Origin: DATJFH01 sp035495815
Lineage (GTDB): Bacteria > Acidobacteriota > Terriglobia > Bryobacterales > Bryobacteraceae
Direction of reading: 5' to 3'
Assembly (NCBI GenBank): GCA_035495815.1
Contig: DATJFH010000386.1
Location: forward strand, 1 to 32,772
DNA: 32,772 nt
A model generated the notes under the pieces. It saw only the letters and a list, made by a program, of their open reading frames with translations, had not been told where the DNA came from and ran no database searches. Of the stretch, positions 1-8,358 are shown in pieces. Numbering within the stretch: the first letter of the stretch is position 1; each line of letters starts with the position of its first letter. A program made the position numbers and the translations under genes.

Positions 1-825
1 GGCGTGGACGTAGATGGTATCGCCGGCGATCACCGGCAGCGATTTCGGCTGCCAGGAGAATCCGCGCACCCACCAGGCGCGCTCCCCGGTGGCGGCGTAA
101 TAGGACGTGACCTGGTAGGCGCCCGGCACGATCAGCTCCGCCGGTCCGTTCTTCGGCTGAAAGACCGCCGGCGTCACGTAGCTGCGCGTCGATTCCGGAC
201 GCGGAGTTTTCCAGCGTACCCGGCCCGTTTTCTTGTCCACCGCAAGCAGGTACGAGTCCGTATCCTGATCGCAGACCAGGTATAAAAGATCGCCGAACAC
301 GATCGGGGACGAGCCGTGGCCGTTGACGTTGTTGAAGGGTCCCAACGGCAGCCGCCAGCGCTCGGCGCCGTCCTTGGTGGCATAGGCGAGCAGACCGTAA
401 TCGCCGAAAAACACGTACACGGTTTCGCCGTCGGTCGCCGGACTCGGTGAAGCCGGGGAATTGGTGGGCTGGTAGCGTTCCAGGCGTGGACGGGGCGCTT
501 CGCGCCGCCAGAGCACCTTGCCCGTGCCGCGGCTCAAAGCGAGCGTGTACAACCTGCCCCCCTTGTCCACCACTTTCTCGCGGCCGGCGTCGGCGCGCGA
601 TCCGCCTTCCGCGCCGGTCAGGAATATCCGGTCGCCGGCGATCACCGGTGATGAGTAGCCATACGGCGCCGCCGTCTTCCAGACCACGTTCCGGTCCGGT
701 CCGAACTGCGCCGGCAGACGCGTCGCCTCGGCCACGCCGCTGCCGTTCGGTCCACGGAACTGCATCCAGTCGGCGGCGAAACTCACGCCCGCAAAAACAA
801 TGATCGCAAGGGTCCGGCGGTGCAT
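1..825 (-). CDS. PQQ-like beta-propeller protein, exported (C-terminus outside window)
   Basis: The reading frame is open from an ATG at 825 to the left edge (275 codons seen), so the C-terminus is missing. The N-terminus is a short signal peptide (MHRRTLAIIVFAGVSFA) followed by DWMQFRGPNGSGV, the usual opening of bacterial PQQ-like/outer-membrane-assembly-type propellers. Repeats of the form GDRIFLTG, GETVYVFFGDYG and GDLLYLV, each followed by a strand with a K-TGKVLW or K-TGRVRWK motif, mark successive propeller blades. Such proteins are periplasmic and their ligands are often unknown; binding of PQQ itself is not shown. It is a paralogue of the protein encoded at 10686-11957. A TATCAT box lies exactly 7 nt before the ATG, and the GGGGA next to the ATG is too close to serve as a normal ribosome binding site. 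Confidence 0.85.
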   Translation of the reverse strand, partial: MHRRTLAIIVFAGVSFAADWMQFRGPNGSGVAEATRLPAQFGPDRNVVWKTAAPYGYSSPVIAGDRIFLTGAEGGSRADAGREKVVDKGGRLYTLALSRGTGKVLWRREAPRPRLERYQPTNSPASPSPATDGETVYVFFGDYGLLAYATKDGAERWRLPLGPFNNVNGHGSSPIVFGDLLYLVCDQDTDSYLLAVDKKTGRVRWKTPRPESTRSYVTPAVFQPKNGPAELIVPGAYQVTSYYAATGERAWWVRGFSWQPKSLPVIAGDTIYVHA

Positions 826-832
826 TCCCCAT

Positions 833-838
833 ATGATA
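833..838 (-). promoter_or_regulatory. Putative -10 box (TATCAT) of a leaderless promoter
   Basis: TATCAT on the minus strand ends 7 nt before the ATG at 825. Transcription would start at or within a few bases of the start codon, and no properly spaced Shine-Dalgarno sequence is present. No convincing -35 hexamer was recognised. Confidence 0.4.
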
Positions 839-967
839 CCGTGTGCGCCAATGGGCGCCGGTCCAGTGTCGCCGGCGGGTAACCCCTGCTCGATATGTAG
901 ATTCTTCCCCTAAAACGGCAAAGACGAAAGCGTTGCCGTTCGGCCCGGATATTGCAACGGCAGTGCC

Positions 968-1522
968 ATGAAGGCTCTGGTCGCCGGGGTACTGTTCTCG
1001 GTTCTGAGCGGGTCCGCGCACGCCGTCGATTATTCCCGTTTGCCGGATCCACAGCAATTGGCGCGAAGCGCGTTCGGCCCGCTGGCTATCCTGAAAGTAG
1101 GGGCCGGAACGGGCATCGCCCAGGCGTACAATACCCCCAAGGAATGGGGCCGGGGCCCCGACGGCCTCGGGAAGCGCTTCGGAGCCATTTACGGCAAGCA
1201 CCTGGTCAGATCCGGAGTTCAACAGACGGTCGCGGCCGCGCGGCGCGAGGATCTCACCTATCGGCGTTCCGGGGAAAAAGCGGTGGGCGCGAGGCTTAAG
1301 CACGCCGTGTTCAGCACTGTGATCGCCCGTAACAGCATCGACGGCAGGCCCACCATAGCCACGGGCCGGATCGCCGGCGCGGTCGCCAGCGGTTATATTT
1401 CCGAGCTCTGGCTTCCCGACCGCCTGCATACGGTCACCAATGGGATGGCCTCGGCCGGAGTTTCACTCGGCTTCGACGCACTAATGAATATTGCCCGGGA
1501 GTTCTGGCCTAAAAAAAGATGA
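968..1522 (+). CDS. Exported hypothetical protein
   Basis: A 184-residue protein with a typical signal peptide (MKALVAGVLFSVLSGSAHA, likely cut after AHA). The mature part is rich in Gly and Ala with several hydrophobic stretches (for example GRIAGAVASGYISELWLP and NGMASAGVSLGFDALMNIA), so it may associate with a membrane. I recognise no domain. Its stop overlaps the ATG of the ABC exporter by ATGA, so the two are very likely co-transcribed and translationally coupled; a shared role in envelope transport is possible but inferred only from that. The ORF in another frame at 952-1299 is a shadow. Confidence 0.75.
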   Translation: MKALVAGVLFSVLSGSAHAVDYSRLPDPQQLARSAFGPLAILKVGAGTGIAQAYNTPKEWGRGPDGLGKRFGAIYGKHLVRSGVQQTVAAARREDLTYRRSGEKAVGARLKHAVFSTVIARNSIDGRPTIATGRIAGAVASGYISELWLPDRLHTVTNGMASAGVSLGFDALMNIAREFWPKKR

Positions 1523-3318
1523 GCGCCCACGCCACTTCACACAAAAAACTGCAGATCCGCGACCTTCTGAAGCCCCACGCCAACAAGTTGATACTGGGAG
1601 CGCTGGCGGCCATCGGAGGAGGCATTGCCAACCTCCTCGAGCCCTGGCCGTTGAAGATCGTTCTGGACAACGTCCTGAAGTCGGAGCCCAAACACGGCTG
1701 GCTGAACAAGTGGATCCTGTCCATCGCCGGCCCGGACAAGTTTGGGGTAGTGGCCTTCGCCGCCGCGGCGGTGCTCGTCGTCGCGGTCTTCGGAGCCGTC
1801 TGCTCGTACGCGCAGAAGTCCCTCACCACCACCGTCGGGCAATGGGTCCTCCACGATCTGCGCCAGAACCTGTACTTCCATATTCAGCGGCTGTCGATGG
1901 CCTACTACGACAAAGCCCGGACGGGAGACCTCATCAGCCGGGTGACCGGCGACATCGACTCGATCCAGAGCTTCATCACCTCCGGCCTGCTGGGCGCGCT
2001 GATCAACTGCATCACGCTGGTAGGCATGATCGGCGTGATGTTTTACGTCAACTGGAAGTTCACGCTGATCGCCCTCTCGGTGGCGCCGGTGCTGGCCTTC
2101 GTCGTCTACCGCTACACCCGGCAGATCAAAAAAGCGTCGCGTGAAGTGAGACAGAAGGACGGCGAGATCGTCTCCGCCGTGCAGGAGGTGCTCACCTCCA
2201 TGCGCGTGGTCAAAGCCTTCGCCCAGGAGGATTACGAGCAGCGGCGGCTCGAGGAGGAGAGCCTCGAAGCGGTGGAGATCGCTCTGCGCGCCCGCAGCCT
2301 CAAGGCCAAGCTGCCCCCCATGGTGGACGTGATCGAGGCCGTCGGGACCGCGCTGGTCCTGTGGTTCGGCGCCCGCATGGTGCTGGCCGGGAGCCTCGAA
2401 GTCGGCTCGCTCGTTCTGTTCATCTGGTACCTCGGCAAGATGTACAAGCCGATGCAGGAACTGTCCAAGCTCACCGACGCCTACACCAAAGCCGCTGTCG
2501 GCTACGAGCGCATCCGCGAGGTGCTGGAGATGGACCACGAGGTGACGGTCCTGCCGGGCGCCCGCGAGGCTCCGCGGCTCCGCGGCGAGATCGAATTCGA
2601 AAAGGTCGGTTTCAGCTACGAGCCTGACCGGCAGATTCTCACGGACGTGAGCTTCAGGATCGAGGCCGGCCAGGTGGCCGCCCTGGTAGGCCAAACAGGC
2701 GCCGGGAAAACCACGATCATCAGCCTGATCCCGCGCTTTTACGACCCCACGGCCGGTGTCGTGAAGATCGACGGCGAGGACGTGCGGAAGTTCAAACTGA
2801 AATCGCTGCGCCGCCAGATCAGCTTCGTCCTGCAGGAAAGCGTGCTCTTCCACGGGCCGATTTGGAGGAACATCGCCTACGGCAAGCCGGAGGCGAACCG
2901 CTCGGAGATTCTGCGCGCGGCCGAGATGGCCAATGCCGACGAGTTCATCAGGAAGATGCCGAACGGCTATGACACCGTGGTCGGCGAGCGCGGGGTAACG
3001 CTATCCGGGGGCCAGCGCCAGCGGATCGCCATCGCCCGCGCCGTCATCCGCGACTCACCCATCCTCATCCTGGACGAGCCCACCACCGGGCTCGACGCCG
3101 ACTCCGAAAAGCTCGTGTTCGAAGCGCTGGACCGCCTGATGGAAGGCAGGACCACGATCGTGATCGCGCACCGCCTGTCGACGATTCAGAATGCCGCAAT
3201 CATTCTGGTTCTCAAAGACGGCCGGATCATCGAGAGCGGCAAGCATGAGAATCTGCTCAAGACCGGCGGCCTGTATTCGGAACTGTACGAGCTGCAATTG
3301 TCGCCGACGGTATCGTGA
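1519..3318 (+). CDS. ABC exporter, fused permease and ATPase (MsbA-like)
   Basis: A 599-residue half-transporter of the type IV (MsbA/multidrug) exporter family. The N-terminal 310 or so residues form a six-helix transmembrane domain. The C-terminal nucleotide-binding domain has Walker A GQTGAGKTT (about 391-399), signature LSGGQRQR (495-502), Walker B ILILDEP (D519, E520) and the switch histidine in AHRLST (H551), so it should be active as a homodimer. Family members export lipids, lipid-linked sugars, peptides or drugs; the substrate cannot be read from sequence. The start is fixed by the ATGA overlap with the preceding exported-protein gene. The gene ends just before a GC-rich hairpin at 3326-3344. 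Confidence 0.95.
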   Translation: MSAHATSHKKLQIRDLLKPHANKLILGALAAIGGGIANLLEPWPLKIVLDNVLKSEPKHGWLNKWILSIAGPDKFGVVAFAAAAVLVVAVFGAVCSYAQKSLTTTVGQWVLHDLRQNLYFHIQRLSMAYYDKARTGDLISRVTGDIDSIQSFITSGLLGALINCITLVGMIGVMFYVNWKFTLIALSVAPVLAFVVYRYTRQIKKASREVRQKDGEIVSAVQEVLTSMRVVKAFAQEDYEQRRLEEESLEAVEIALRARSLKAKLPPMVDVIEAVGTALVLWFGARMVLAGSLEVGSLVLFIWYLGKMYKPMQELSKLTDAYTKAAVGYERIREVLEMDHEVTVLPGAREAPRLRGEIEFEKVGFSYEPDRQILTDVSFRIEAGQVAALVGQTGAGKTTIISLIPRFYDPTAGVVKIDGEDVRKFKLKSLRRQISFVLQESVLFHGPIWRNIAYGKPEANRSEILRAAEMANADEFIRKMPNGYDTVVGERGVTLSGGQRQRIAIARAVIRDSPILILDEPTTGLDADSEKLVFEALDRLMEGRTTIVIAHRLSTIQNAAIILVLKDGRIIESGKHENLLKTGGLYSELYELQLSPTVS

Positions 3319-3325
3319 CATTTAC

Positions 3326-3344
3326 GCCGCGGGCATGCCGCGGC
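3326..3344. terminator. GC-rich hairpin between convergent genes
   Basis: GCCGCGG and CCGCGGC form a perfect 7-bp inverted repeat around a GCATG loop, in the 31-bp gap between the ends of the ABC exporter and the oppositely oriented kinase-like gene. It could act in both directions. There is no T-run on either side, so it is not a classical intrinsic terminator; it may be a transcript-end stabiliser or chance in GC-rich DNA. Confidence 0.35.
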
Positions 3345-3349
3345 GATCC

Positions 3350-4387
3350 CTACAACTTCGTCAGCTCCGCGATTCGCCGTTCGACTACCGCGCTGAAACC
3401 GTCCACTTCCTCCTGCTCATACCCGGCGCCGCGGAAAGCGTCCTGAATCTGGCGGTGTGAAAGACGGGCCAGCAGCCGGCCCATCCAGGCGGCGTGGTCG
3501 CGAGGAACGTCTTCGCCGATCCAGCGCAGATGCGTCCGCGCCAGGTACGTCCGCGGACCGAAGAAGAAGTACACGAAATTCGGCCGGGACGGCACTCTGA
3601 AATCGATGAACTCGTCGTCGGACTCTGCGATGAACTTCGATTTGCGGTACGAGCTCAGATTCCCGCGCGACCGCCTGGCCGGCCAACCGTACGACGTACC
3701 CGCGAAGCTGGCTCCGAGGTCCGCCACCCGGTAGACCCGCCTCACTCCCGCCGGCCCTTTTTCCTGGTAGATGGAGTTGTTCGTATCCTTCAGGTCCCAG
3801 TTGTTGATCAGCGCCATCAATGCTCTCAGTCCGTTCAACTCCCGGGTGTGCGCAAACGGACTGTCGGCCCACTCCCAGTTTCCGATCTTCTCTTCTCCGG
3901 GAGGATAACGCTTGATCTGCACGTTTCGCATGGCGCCGTCGGAGGTCACCTGGGTTTGTCCGCGATGCAGCCGCTTCGGCATCTTCTCGACTTTCAGAAA
4001 GGGAGCGAAATAATCCTGATCCGTAGAGTAGCCCGCGGCCCAGACCAGCCTCGAGGCCGCCGTCTCGCATTGCGCTTCACTACCGAGTTTGATTTTCCAC
4101 TTGGCGCCCTGCTGATCCTCGACAATGAACTTGGGGTTCGACCCGTCCAGATCCTCCTTCACGAATCGTAGAATTCCACGCGGCTCGTGCTCCTTTCCTC
4201 CCGCTCCATAGAATAGATTGCGAGACCCGATATCCACGGGTTCCCGCCACAGGAAGGCCGGTCCTTCTCCGGTAATTTCTCCTTTCTCGATCTTCCACTG
4301 GCTTCGCTTTTTGGCCGCCTCCGCCGGCGAAAGAACCATCGCCGCCAGTGAGAGCAACAGCGGAAAACCTTTGTGAGTCATGCGCAT
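3350..4387 (-). CDS. Exported protein with HipA/PI4K/Fam20-like kinase fold (predicted)
   Basis: A 345-residue protein counted from the ATG at 4387, with a second ATG two codons later. An in-frame start at 4444 would put 19 non-signal-like residues in front. The N-terminus is a signal peptide (HKGFPLLLSLAAMVLSPAEA), so the protein is exported. The body shows the ordered landmarks of an atypical protein-kinase fold: a lysine strand AKWKIKLG (K98/K100), a glutamate in the next helix (E108, CETAASRLVWAAGY), a catalytic-loop-like LINNWDLKDTNNSIY (D198, D201, N203/N204) and a metal-binding-like VADLG (D223). This order resembles HipA, type II PI4-kinase and Fam20C kinases. No member with known function is recalled, so substrate and activity are unknown. 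It is transcribed alone, convergent with the ABC exporter. Confidence 0.75.
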   Translation of the reverse strand: MRMTHKGFPLLLSLAAMVLSPAEAAKKRSQWKIEKGEITGEGPAFLWREPVDIGSRNLFYGAGGKEHEPRGILRFVKEDLDGSNPKFIVEDQQGAKWKIKLGSEAQCETAASRLVWAAGYSTDQDYFAPFLKVEKMPKRLHRGQTQVTSDGAMRNVQIKRYPPGEEKIGNWEWADSPFAHTRELNGLRALMALINNWDLKDTNNSIYQEKGPAGVRRVYRVADLGASFAGTSYGWPARRSRGNLSSYRKSKFIAESDDEFIDFRVPSRPNFVYFFFGPRTYLARTHLRWIGEDVPRDHAAWMGRLLARLSHRQIQDAFRGAGYEQEEVDGFSAVVERRIAELTKL

Positions 4388-4515
4388 AAAGCGTGTCCGA
4401 CCTCCGTCCCGGAAGCTTCTTGCAAAAAGGCTGCCAACGTGCATCTTCCAAAAAGCAGTCCTGTGAAATGTTTCGGCTTCGGGCCGAATCTAACAGTGGG
4501 GAGGGACATGCGCCT

Positions 4516-5598
4516 GTGAAACTATTAACGCAACCGGAAGACGGCATCCAGCCAGTGATTGAGGCGATTCAAGCCGCCAGGACGAGCATCGAGATTGTCA
4601 TCTTCCGTTGTGACCAGGCGGAGGTGGAGAAGGCGCTCGCGCAGGCCAAGGAACGCGGCGTCCACGTCCACGCGCTGATTACTTATACCAACCGGGGCGG
4701 GGAGAAGAATCTTCGGAAACTGGAGCTGAGACTGCTCGCAGCCGGGGTGACGGTGACCCGCACCGCCGACGACCTGACGCGCTACCACGGCAAGATGATG
4801 ATCGTCGACCGCGCCGAGCTGCATGTGCACGCCTTCAACCTGACGCGTCTCGATATGGGCCACAGCCGCAGTTTCGGCGTCGTTACCCGGAACCGCAAGC
4901 TCGCTCAGGAGGCGTGCAAGCTCTTCGAGGCGGATGCCAAGCGGCTGCCCTATTCGCCGGGTTCGCCTTCGTTTCTGGTCAGCCCCGCCAATTCGCGGAA
5001 GGAGCTTGCGGCTTTCATCAAGGGCGCCCGGAAAGAACTGCTCATCTACGATCCGGATATCAGCGATCCGGCCATGATCCGTCTGCTCGATGAGCGCGCC
5101 GCCGCCGGCGTCGATATCAAAATTCTGGGCCGGCTGGTGGCCCGCAATTCGAAGTTGGCCGCCCGCAAGCTGCCTCGCCTCCGGCTGCATACCCGGACGA
5201 TCCTGCGCGACCGCAAGACCGCCTTCATCGGCAGTCAGAGCCTGCGCGCCCTGGAGCTGGATTCCCGCCGCGAAATCGGACTCATCTTCCGGGACTCGGC
5301 CGCCCTGAGCCGGATGGTCAAGACTTTCGAGGAAGACTGGGCGCGTACCGAACAGTCCGCGCAGGCTGCAGCCAGCGAGGAGGAGGAGTCCGTGACCAAG
5401 GTAGCCCGGAAGGTTGCCAAAGCCGTGACCCGGGACATGGCTCCGGTCGCCCCGATCGTGGACGGCGCCGTGAGGGACGCCGGCGTCGAGCGCGTGGAGC
5501 TGGACGCGGAGGCGATCGAGGAGACGGTCCGCGACGCCGTCAAAGAGGCGGTCAAGCAGGTGGTGCGTAACGCCGTCGAAGAGGCTGCGGGCAAATGA
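4516..5598 (+). CDS. Phospholipase D-like protein with one intact and one degenerate HKD motif
   Basis: A 360-residue cytoplasmic protein read from GTG at 4516, chosen because GGGGAGGG lies about 10 nt upstream and the family-like sequence begins there (VKLLTQPEDGIQPVIEAI). Two PLD-type halves are visible. The first has a good HxKx4D motif, YHGKMMIVD (H91, K93, D98). The second reads LHTRTILRD (H225, R227, D232), with arginine in place of the catalytic lysine, followed by the usual FIGSQSL. PLD enzymes act on phosphodiesters (phospholipids or nucleic acids) with one HKD from each half, so activity is uncertain. The last 70 residues are charged and helical (repeated VARKVAKAV and VKEAVKQVV). 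The stop overlaps the lipoprotein start by ATGA. Confidence 0.85.
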   Translation: MKLLTQPEDGIQPVIEAIQAARTSIEIVIFRCDQAEVEKALAQAKERGVHVHALITYTNRGGEKNLRKLELRLLAAGVTVTRTADDLTRYHGKMMIVDRAELHVHAFNLTRLDMGHSRSFGVVTRNRKLAQEACKLFEADAKRLPYSPGSPSFLVSPANSRKELAAFIKGARKELLIYDPDISDPAMIRLLDERAAAGVDIKILGRLVARNSKLAARKLPRLRLHTRTILRDRKTAFIGSQSLRALELDSRREIGLIFRDSAALSRMVKTFEEDWARTEQSAQAAASEEEESVTKVARKVAKAVTRDMAPVAPIVDGAVRDAGVERVELDAEAIEETVRDAVKEAVKQVVRNAVEEAAGK

Positions 5599-6137
5599 GA
5601 CGGGCCGGGCTGTTCCTGGTCGCCGCGTCTCTGATCGCGGGTTGCCGCGGTCCCGATCGTCATTCCGCGCTCGTAATGGATTTTGACAAGCGCGTCTCCG
5701 GCTATGTGCGATTGCACAAAGCCATGGAGGCGAAGCTGCCCGAGCTGAGATCCACCACCGTCCAGGCGAAGATTGCCGGACACCGCCAGGACCTGGCCGG
5801 CGCGATAAAGGAGGCCCGCCCGTCCGCGCGCCAGGGCGACATATTCACGCCGGAGATCGGCGCCGAATTCCGCCGCATGATGGCCGTCGCCATGCAAGGT
5901 ACCGAAGCGGCGCGCGTCAATGAGAGCCTCCGGAATGGAAGTCCAGTGGCCTTGAAGCTCGTGGTGAACGACAGATATCCGGAGGACGCCCCGCTGCAAT
6001 CGATGCCGTCCACGCTGCTCTTGAATCTGCCGAAACTCCCGCCGGAGGTGGACTACCGCCTTTCCGGGCCGGATCTGGTTCTGCGGGATGTCAAGGCGAA
6101 CCTGGTGGTGGATATACTTCCTGACGCGATGCCCTGA
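5595..6137 (+). CDS. Putative lipoprotein of unknown function
   Basis: A 180-residue protein with a clear lipoprotein signal: MRRAGLFLVAASLIAGC, lipobox LIAG and lipidated Cys17. The mature region starts with a helical segment containing HKAMEAKLPEL and ends with a beta-rich part (LLLNLPKLPPEVDYRL, DLVLRDVKANLVVDIL). I recognise no domain. It overlaps the PLD-like gene by 4 bp and is followed 3 bp later by the metallophosphoesterase, so the three form an operon. A role at the envelope together with the two phosphoesterase-like proteins is plausible but unproven. Confidence 0.8.
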   Translation: MRRAGLFLVAASLIAGCRGPDRHSALVMDFDKRVSGYVRLHKAMEAKLPELRSTTVQAKIAGHRQDLAGAIKEARPSARQGDIFTPEIGAEFRRMMAVAMQGTEAARVNESLRNGSPVALKLVVNDRYPEDAPLQSMPSTLLLNLPKLPPEVDYRLSGPDLVLRDVKANLVVDILPDAMP

Positions 6138-6139
6138 GA

Positions 6140-7015
6140 ATGCCTGCAGTAAACACGATGCGACGTTCCGGCTTTTGCCTCTTCCTGGCAGGCCTGCTTT
6201 CCGGCCAGTTTTTACCGGCGCTCGAGATAGAGCTTCCGCAGAAGGCGGACTCGATTCGTTTCGCCGTCATTGGAGACAGTGGAACGGGAGAGAAGGCGCA
6301 GTACGACGTGGCCCGTACCATGGAGGAGTGCCGGAGGGTCTTCCCTTTCACCTTCGTCCTCATGCTCGGAGACAACATCTACGGCAGCGACACGGCGGCC
6401 GATTTCAAAGCCAAATTCGAGGCTCCATACAAGCCGCTGCTCGACGCCGGAGTCAAATTCTACGCTTCGCTCGGCAATCATGACAATCCCAACCAGCGCT
6501 TCTATAAGCCCTTCAACATGGGCGAGCGACGCTACTACAATTTCAAATTCGGCAATGCCGAATTCTTCGCGCTGGACAGCACTTACATGGATCCGGCGCA
6601 GCTCGATTGGATCCGGCAGCAACTGCGCGACTCGAAGGCGGATTGGAAGATTTGCTACTTCCACCATCCTTTGTACACGGAAGCCAAATTCCACGGACCC
6701 GACAAGGACCTTCGCGCCCGGCTCGAGCCCATCTTCCGCCAGTACGGAGTCCGCGTCGTCTTGAGCGGGCACGAGCACGTTTACGAAAGAATCAAGCCGC
6801 AGAACGGGATCGACTATTTTGTGCTGGGCAGCTCCGGCCAGCTGCGTTACAAGAATTTGCGCAAGCACTCGACCGCCACCGCCAAAGGCTTCGACACGGA
6901 ACAGACATTCATGATCATCCAGATCGCCGCCGACGAGTTGGATTTTCAAACGCTCTCGAAGACCGGAGTGACCGTGGACCACGGAACCTTCACGCGCGCC
7001 GTTCTCCGCCGCTAG
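6140..7015 (+). CDS. Exported calcineurin-like metallophosphoesterase (purple acid phosphatase-like)
   Basis: A 291-residue protein with an N-terminal signal peptide (GFCLFLAGLLSGQFLPALE). It carries every metal-binding block of the calcineurin-like phosphoesterase fold in order: GDSGTG (D46), GDNIYG (D78, N79), GNHDNP (N113, H114, D115), FHHPLY (H175/H176) and SGHEHVYER (H211, H213). The spacing resembles purple/tartrate-resistant acid phosphatases, which hydrolyse phosphomonoesters using a two-metal centre. The start may be ATG 6140, 3 bp after the lipoprotein stop, or the in-frame ATG 6158 just before RRSGF; neither has a strong ribosome binding site. It is the last gene of the PLD-lipoprotein-phosphoesterase run and would act outside the cytoplasm. 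Confidence 0.92.
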   Translation: MPAVNTMRRSGFCLFLAGLLSGQFLPALEIELPQKADSIRFAVIGDSGTGEKAQYDVARTMEECRRVFPFTFVLMLGDNIYGSDTAADFKAKFEAPYKPLLDAGVKFYASLGNHDNPNQRFYKPFNMGERRYYNFKFGNAEFFALDSTYMDPAQLDWIRQQLRDSKADWKICYFHHPLYTEAKFHGPDKDLRARLEPIFRQYGVRVVLSGHEHVYERIKPQNGIDYFVLGSSGQLRYKNLRKHSTATAKGFDTEQTFMIIQIAADELDFQTLSKTGVTVDHGTFTRAVLRR

Positions 7016-7105
7016 GTTCCCTTATCCGCGTTCGCCCGCCGGCCTGCCGCTTTAATGGGACCGGATTGGCGAATCAGTTGCATTGACACAACGGGAGGAA
7101 TCCGT

Positions 7106-7414
7106 ATGGCGCGGATCAAGATAAAACCCGACCAGATTCCGGATCCCGATCAGGGCGCCGCTTCCGTTTTCAAGCCCGGTCCGGTCGGCGCCGGTCAGGC
7201 CGGTGACACACAAGGGCTCTCGGATGTGGCTGACGCAGATTCCCAAAGCGTCGAAGAGCTGGTAGAAGAAGGGCAGTTCTTTGAAGCAGCCGTGATTAGC
7301 GGCGTCGAAAACGCCCCGGCCGCCGACGTGAGCGAAGTGAAGACCAGGGAGGTTCCCCAGGACGATGTCCCTCCCGAATATGAGGCGCCCGAATCGGATG
7401 TGGATCCGGCCTGA
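7106..7414 (+). CDS. Small acidic hypothetical protein
   Basis: A 102-residue soluble protein. The start is ATG 7106 because GGGAGGAA sits 5 nt upstream; the ORF extends upstream but without a ribosome binding site. The N-terminus is basic (MARIKIKPDQIPDPDQG). The rest is very acidic, with a helical core (SVEELVEEGQFFEAAVISG) and a Pro/Asp/Glu-rich tail ending ESDVDPA. It is probably largely disordered apart from the core. No function is recognised. It ends 17 bp from the convergent 3' end of the gene at 7432-8334. Confidence 0.75.
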   Translation: MARIKIKPDQIPDPDQGAASVFKPGPVGAGQAGDTQGLSDVADADSQSVEELVEEGQFFEAAVISGVENAPAADVSEVKTREVPQDDVPPEYEAPESDVDPA

Positions 7415-7431
7415 GCCTGTTCGGAAGGGAG

Positions 7432-8334
7432 TTACTTCGCCAGGTTCTCGATGAAGGCGCGCTCGATCGGCCAGCTGCCGACCACGCGCGTGTTTTCCTG
7501 CCGGAACACTCCCGCCGTGAGGACTCCGCTCAAGTCTCCCGGGTTGGGCTTCTGATTTTCTTTTTCGATCAGCCTGCGCAGCAGCGCCGTCACTTTCTGG
7601 AATTGCTCGGCGATGATGGCCGCTTCCTGCGCGCTCCGGCACGCCACTTCGAGCTGCGCTTCGATCGCTTTTCCCCGCGGCGCGAGCGAGATGGTGGCCC
7701 CCTCCGCGCCTTCTATCGCTTTGGCGAACAATTGCGTGCCGGTCGGAAAAGCCTCGGATTTCTGCAGCGTCGATGCAGGCAGCGACAGCCATACCGGCTG
7801 CGGAAGCAGGGTGATTCGTCGGGAATCGGCGGCCGGGCCGCTCATGCGCGACGCTGCCGATTCGTTGGGGCTGACGGCCATCGCCAGCAGGTCCGGCTGC
7901 AATGGGAAATAGGAGATCTTGCGCTCCGGCCGGCTGCCCGGCATCCGGCAGAGGCCGTTGATGCACCCGCCGCCCTGCTCCCGCGCGTAGGTTTCCAGGC
8001 GCTTCCAGTCGAAGCGGCCGCGCACCAGGAAGTAGACCCCGCTCGAGTGAAACGCGATCAAGGCGTGATCCAGATCCCGGCGGTAGTCGAAGGCGGTCTT
8101 TTCGACGAAGGTCTTGTACTCCGGCTCCTCCTCCACCACTGGGCCGGACAGCATTTCGAAAACGCCGCCCCGCCGCAGCGCCGCGAAATCGATGGACAGG
8201 ACCGGAGCATTTTCGGACGGCAGCCGCGCGAGCTGCGCTTCCGGCGGGAGGCCGCGAGTTCCGAAATAGATTGCCGTCCCGCCTCCGAGAAGCAGGATAG
8301 CGGCCCCGGTACCGATGATCAGGCGCCGTTTCAT
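7432..8334 (-). CDS. Membrane-anchored hypothetical protein
   Basis: A 300-residue protein with one N-terminal membrane segment (LIIGTGAAILLLGGGTAIYF) after a KRR basic start, which puts the bulk in the periplasm. The soluble part begins with LPSENAPVLSIDFAALRRGG and contains a two-cysteine loop (GGGCINGLC), with alternating strands typical of an alpha/beta repeat protein. I know no characterised family. It begins 24 bp after the DAHP synthase stop on the same strand, so it is probably the second gene of that transcript and would share its attenuator; a role in aromatic metabolism is not implied by the protein itself. Confidence 0.75.
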   Translation of the reverse strand: MKRRLIIGTGAAILLLGGGTAIYFGTRGLPPEAQLARLPSENAPVLSIDFAALRRGGVFEMLSGPVVEEEPEYKTFVEKTAFDYRRDLDHALIAFHSSGVYFLVRGRFDWKRLETYAREQGGGCINGLCRMPGSRPERKISYFPLQPDLLAMAVSPNESAASRMSGPAADSRRITLLPQPVWLSLPASTLQKSEAFPTGTQLFAKAIEGAEGATISLAPRGKAIEAQLEVACRSAQEAAIIAEQFQKVTALLRRLIEKENQKPNPGDLSGVLTAGVFRQENTRVVGSWPIERAFIENLAK

Positions 8335-8358
8335 TCCAGCCCCGGGCCTTCCCCGGTT

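Noticed and set aside
1537..2853. 438-residue minus-strand ORF inside the ABC exporter
   Set aside because: It is a shadow of a well-supported ABC transporter and is rich in His, Asp and Gln.
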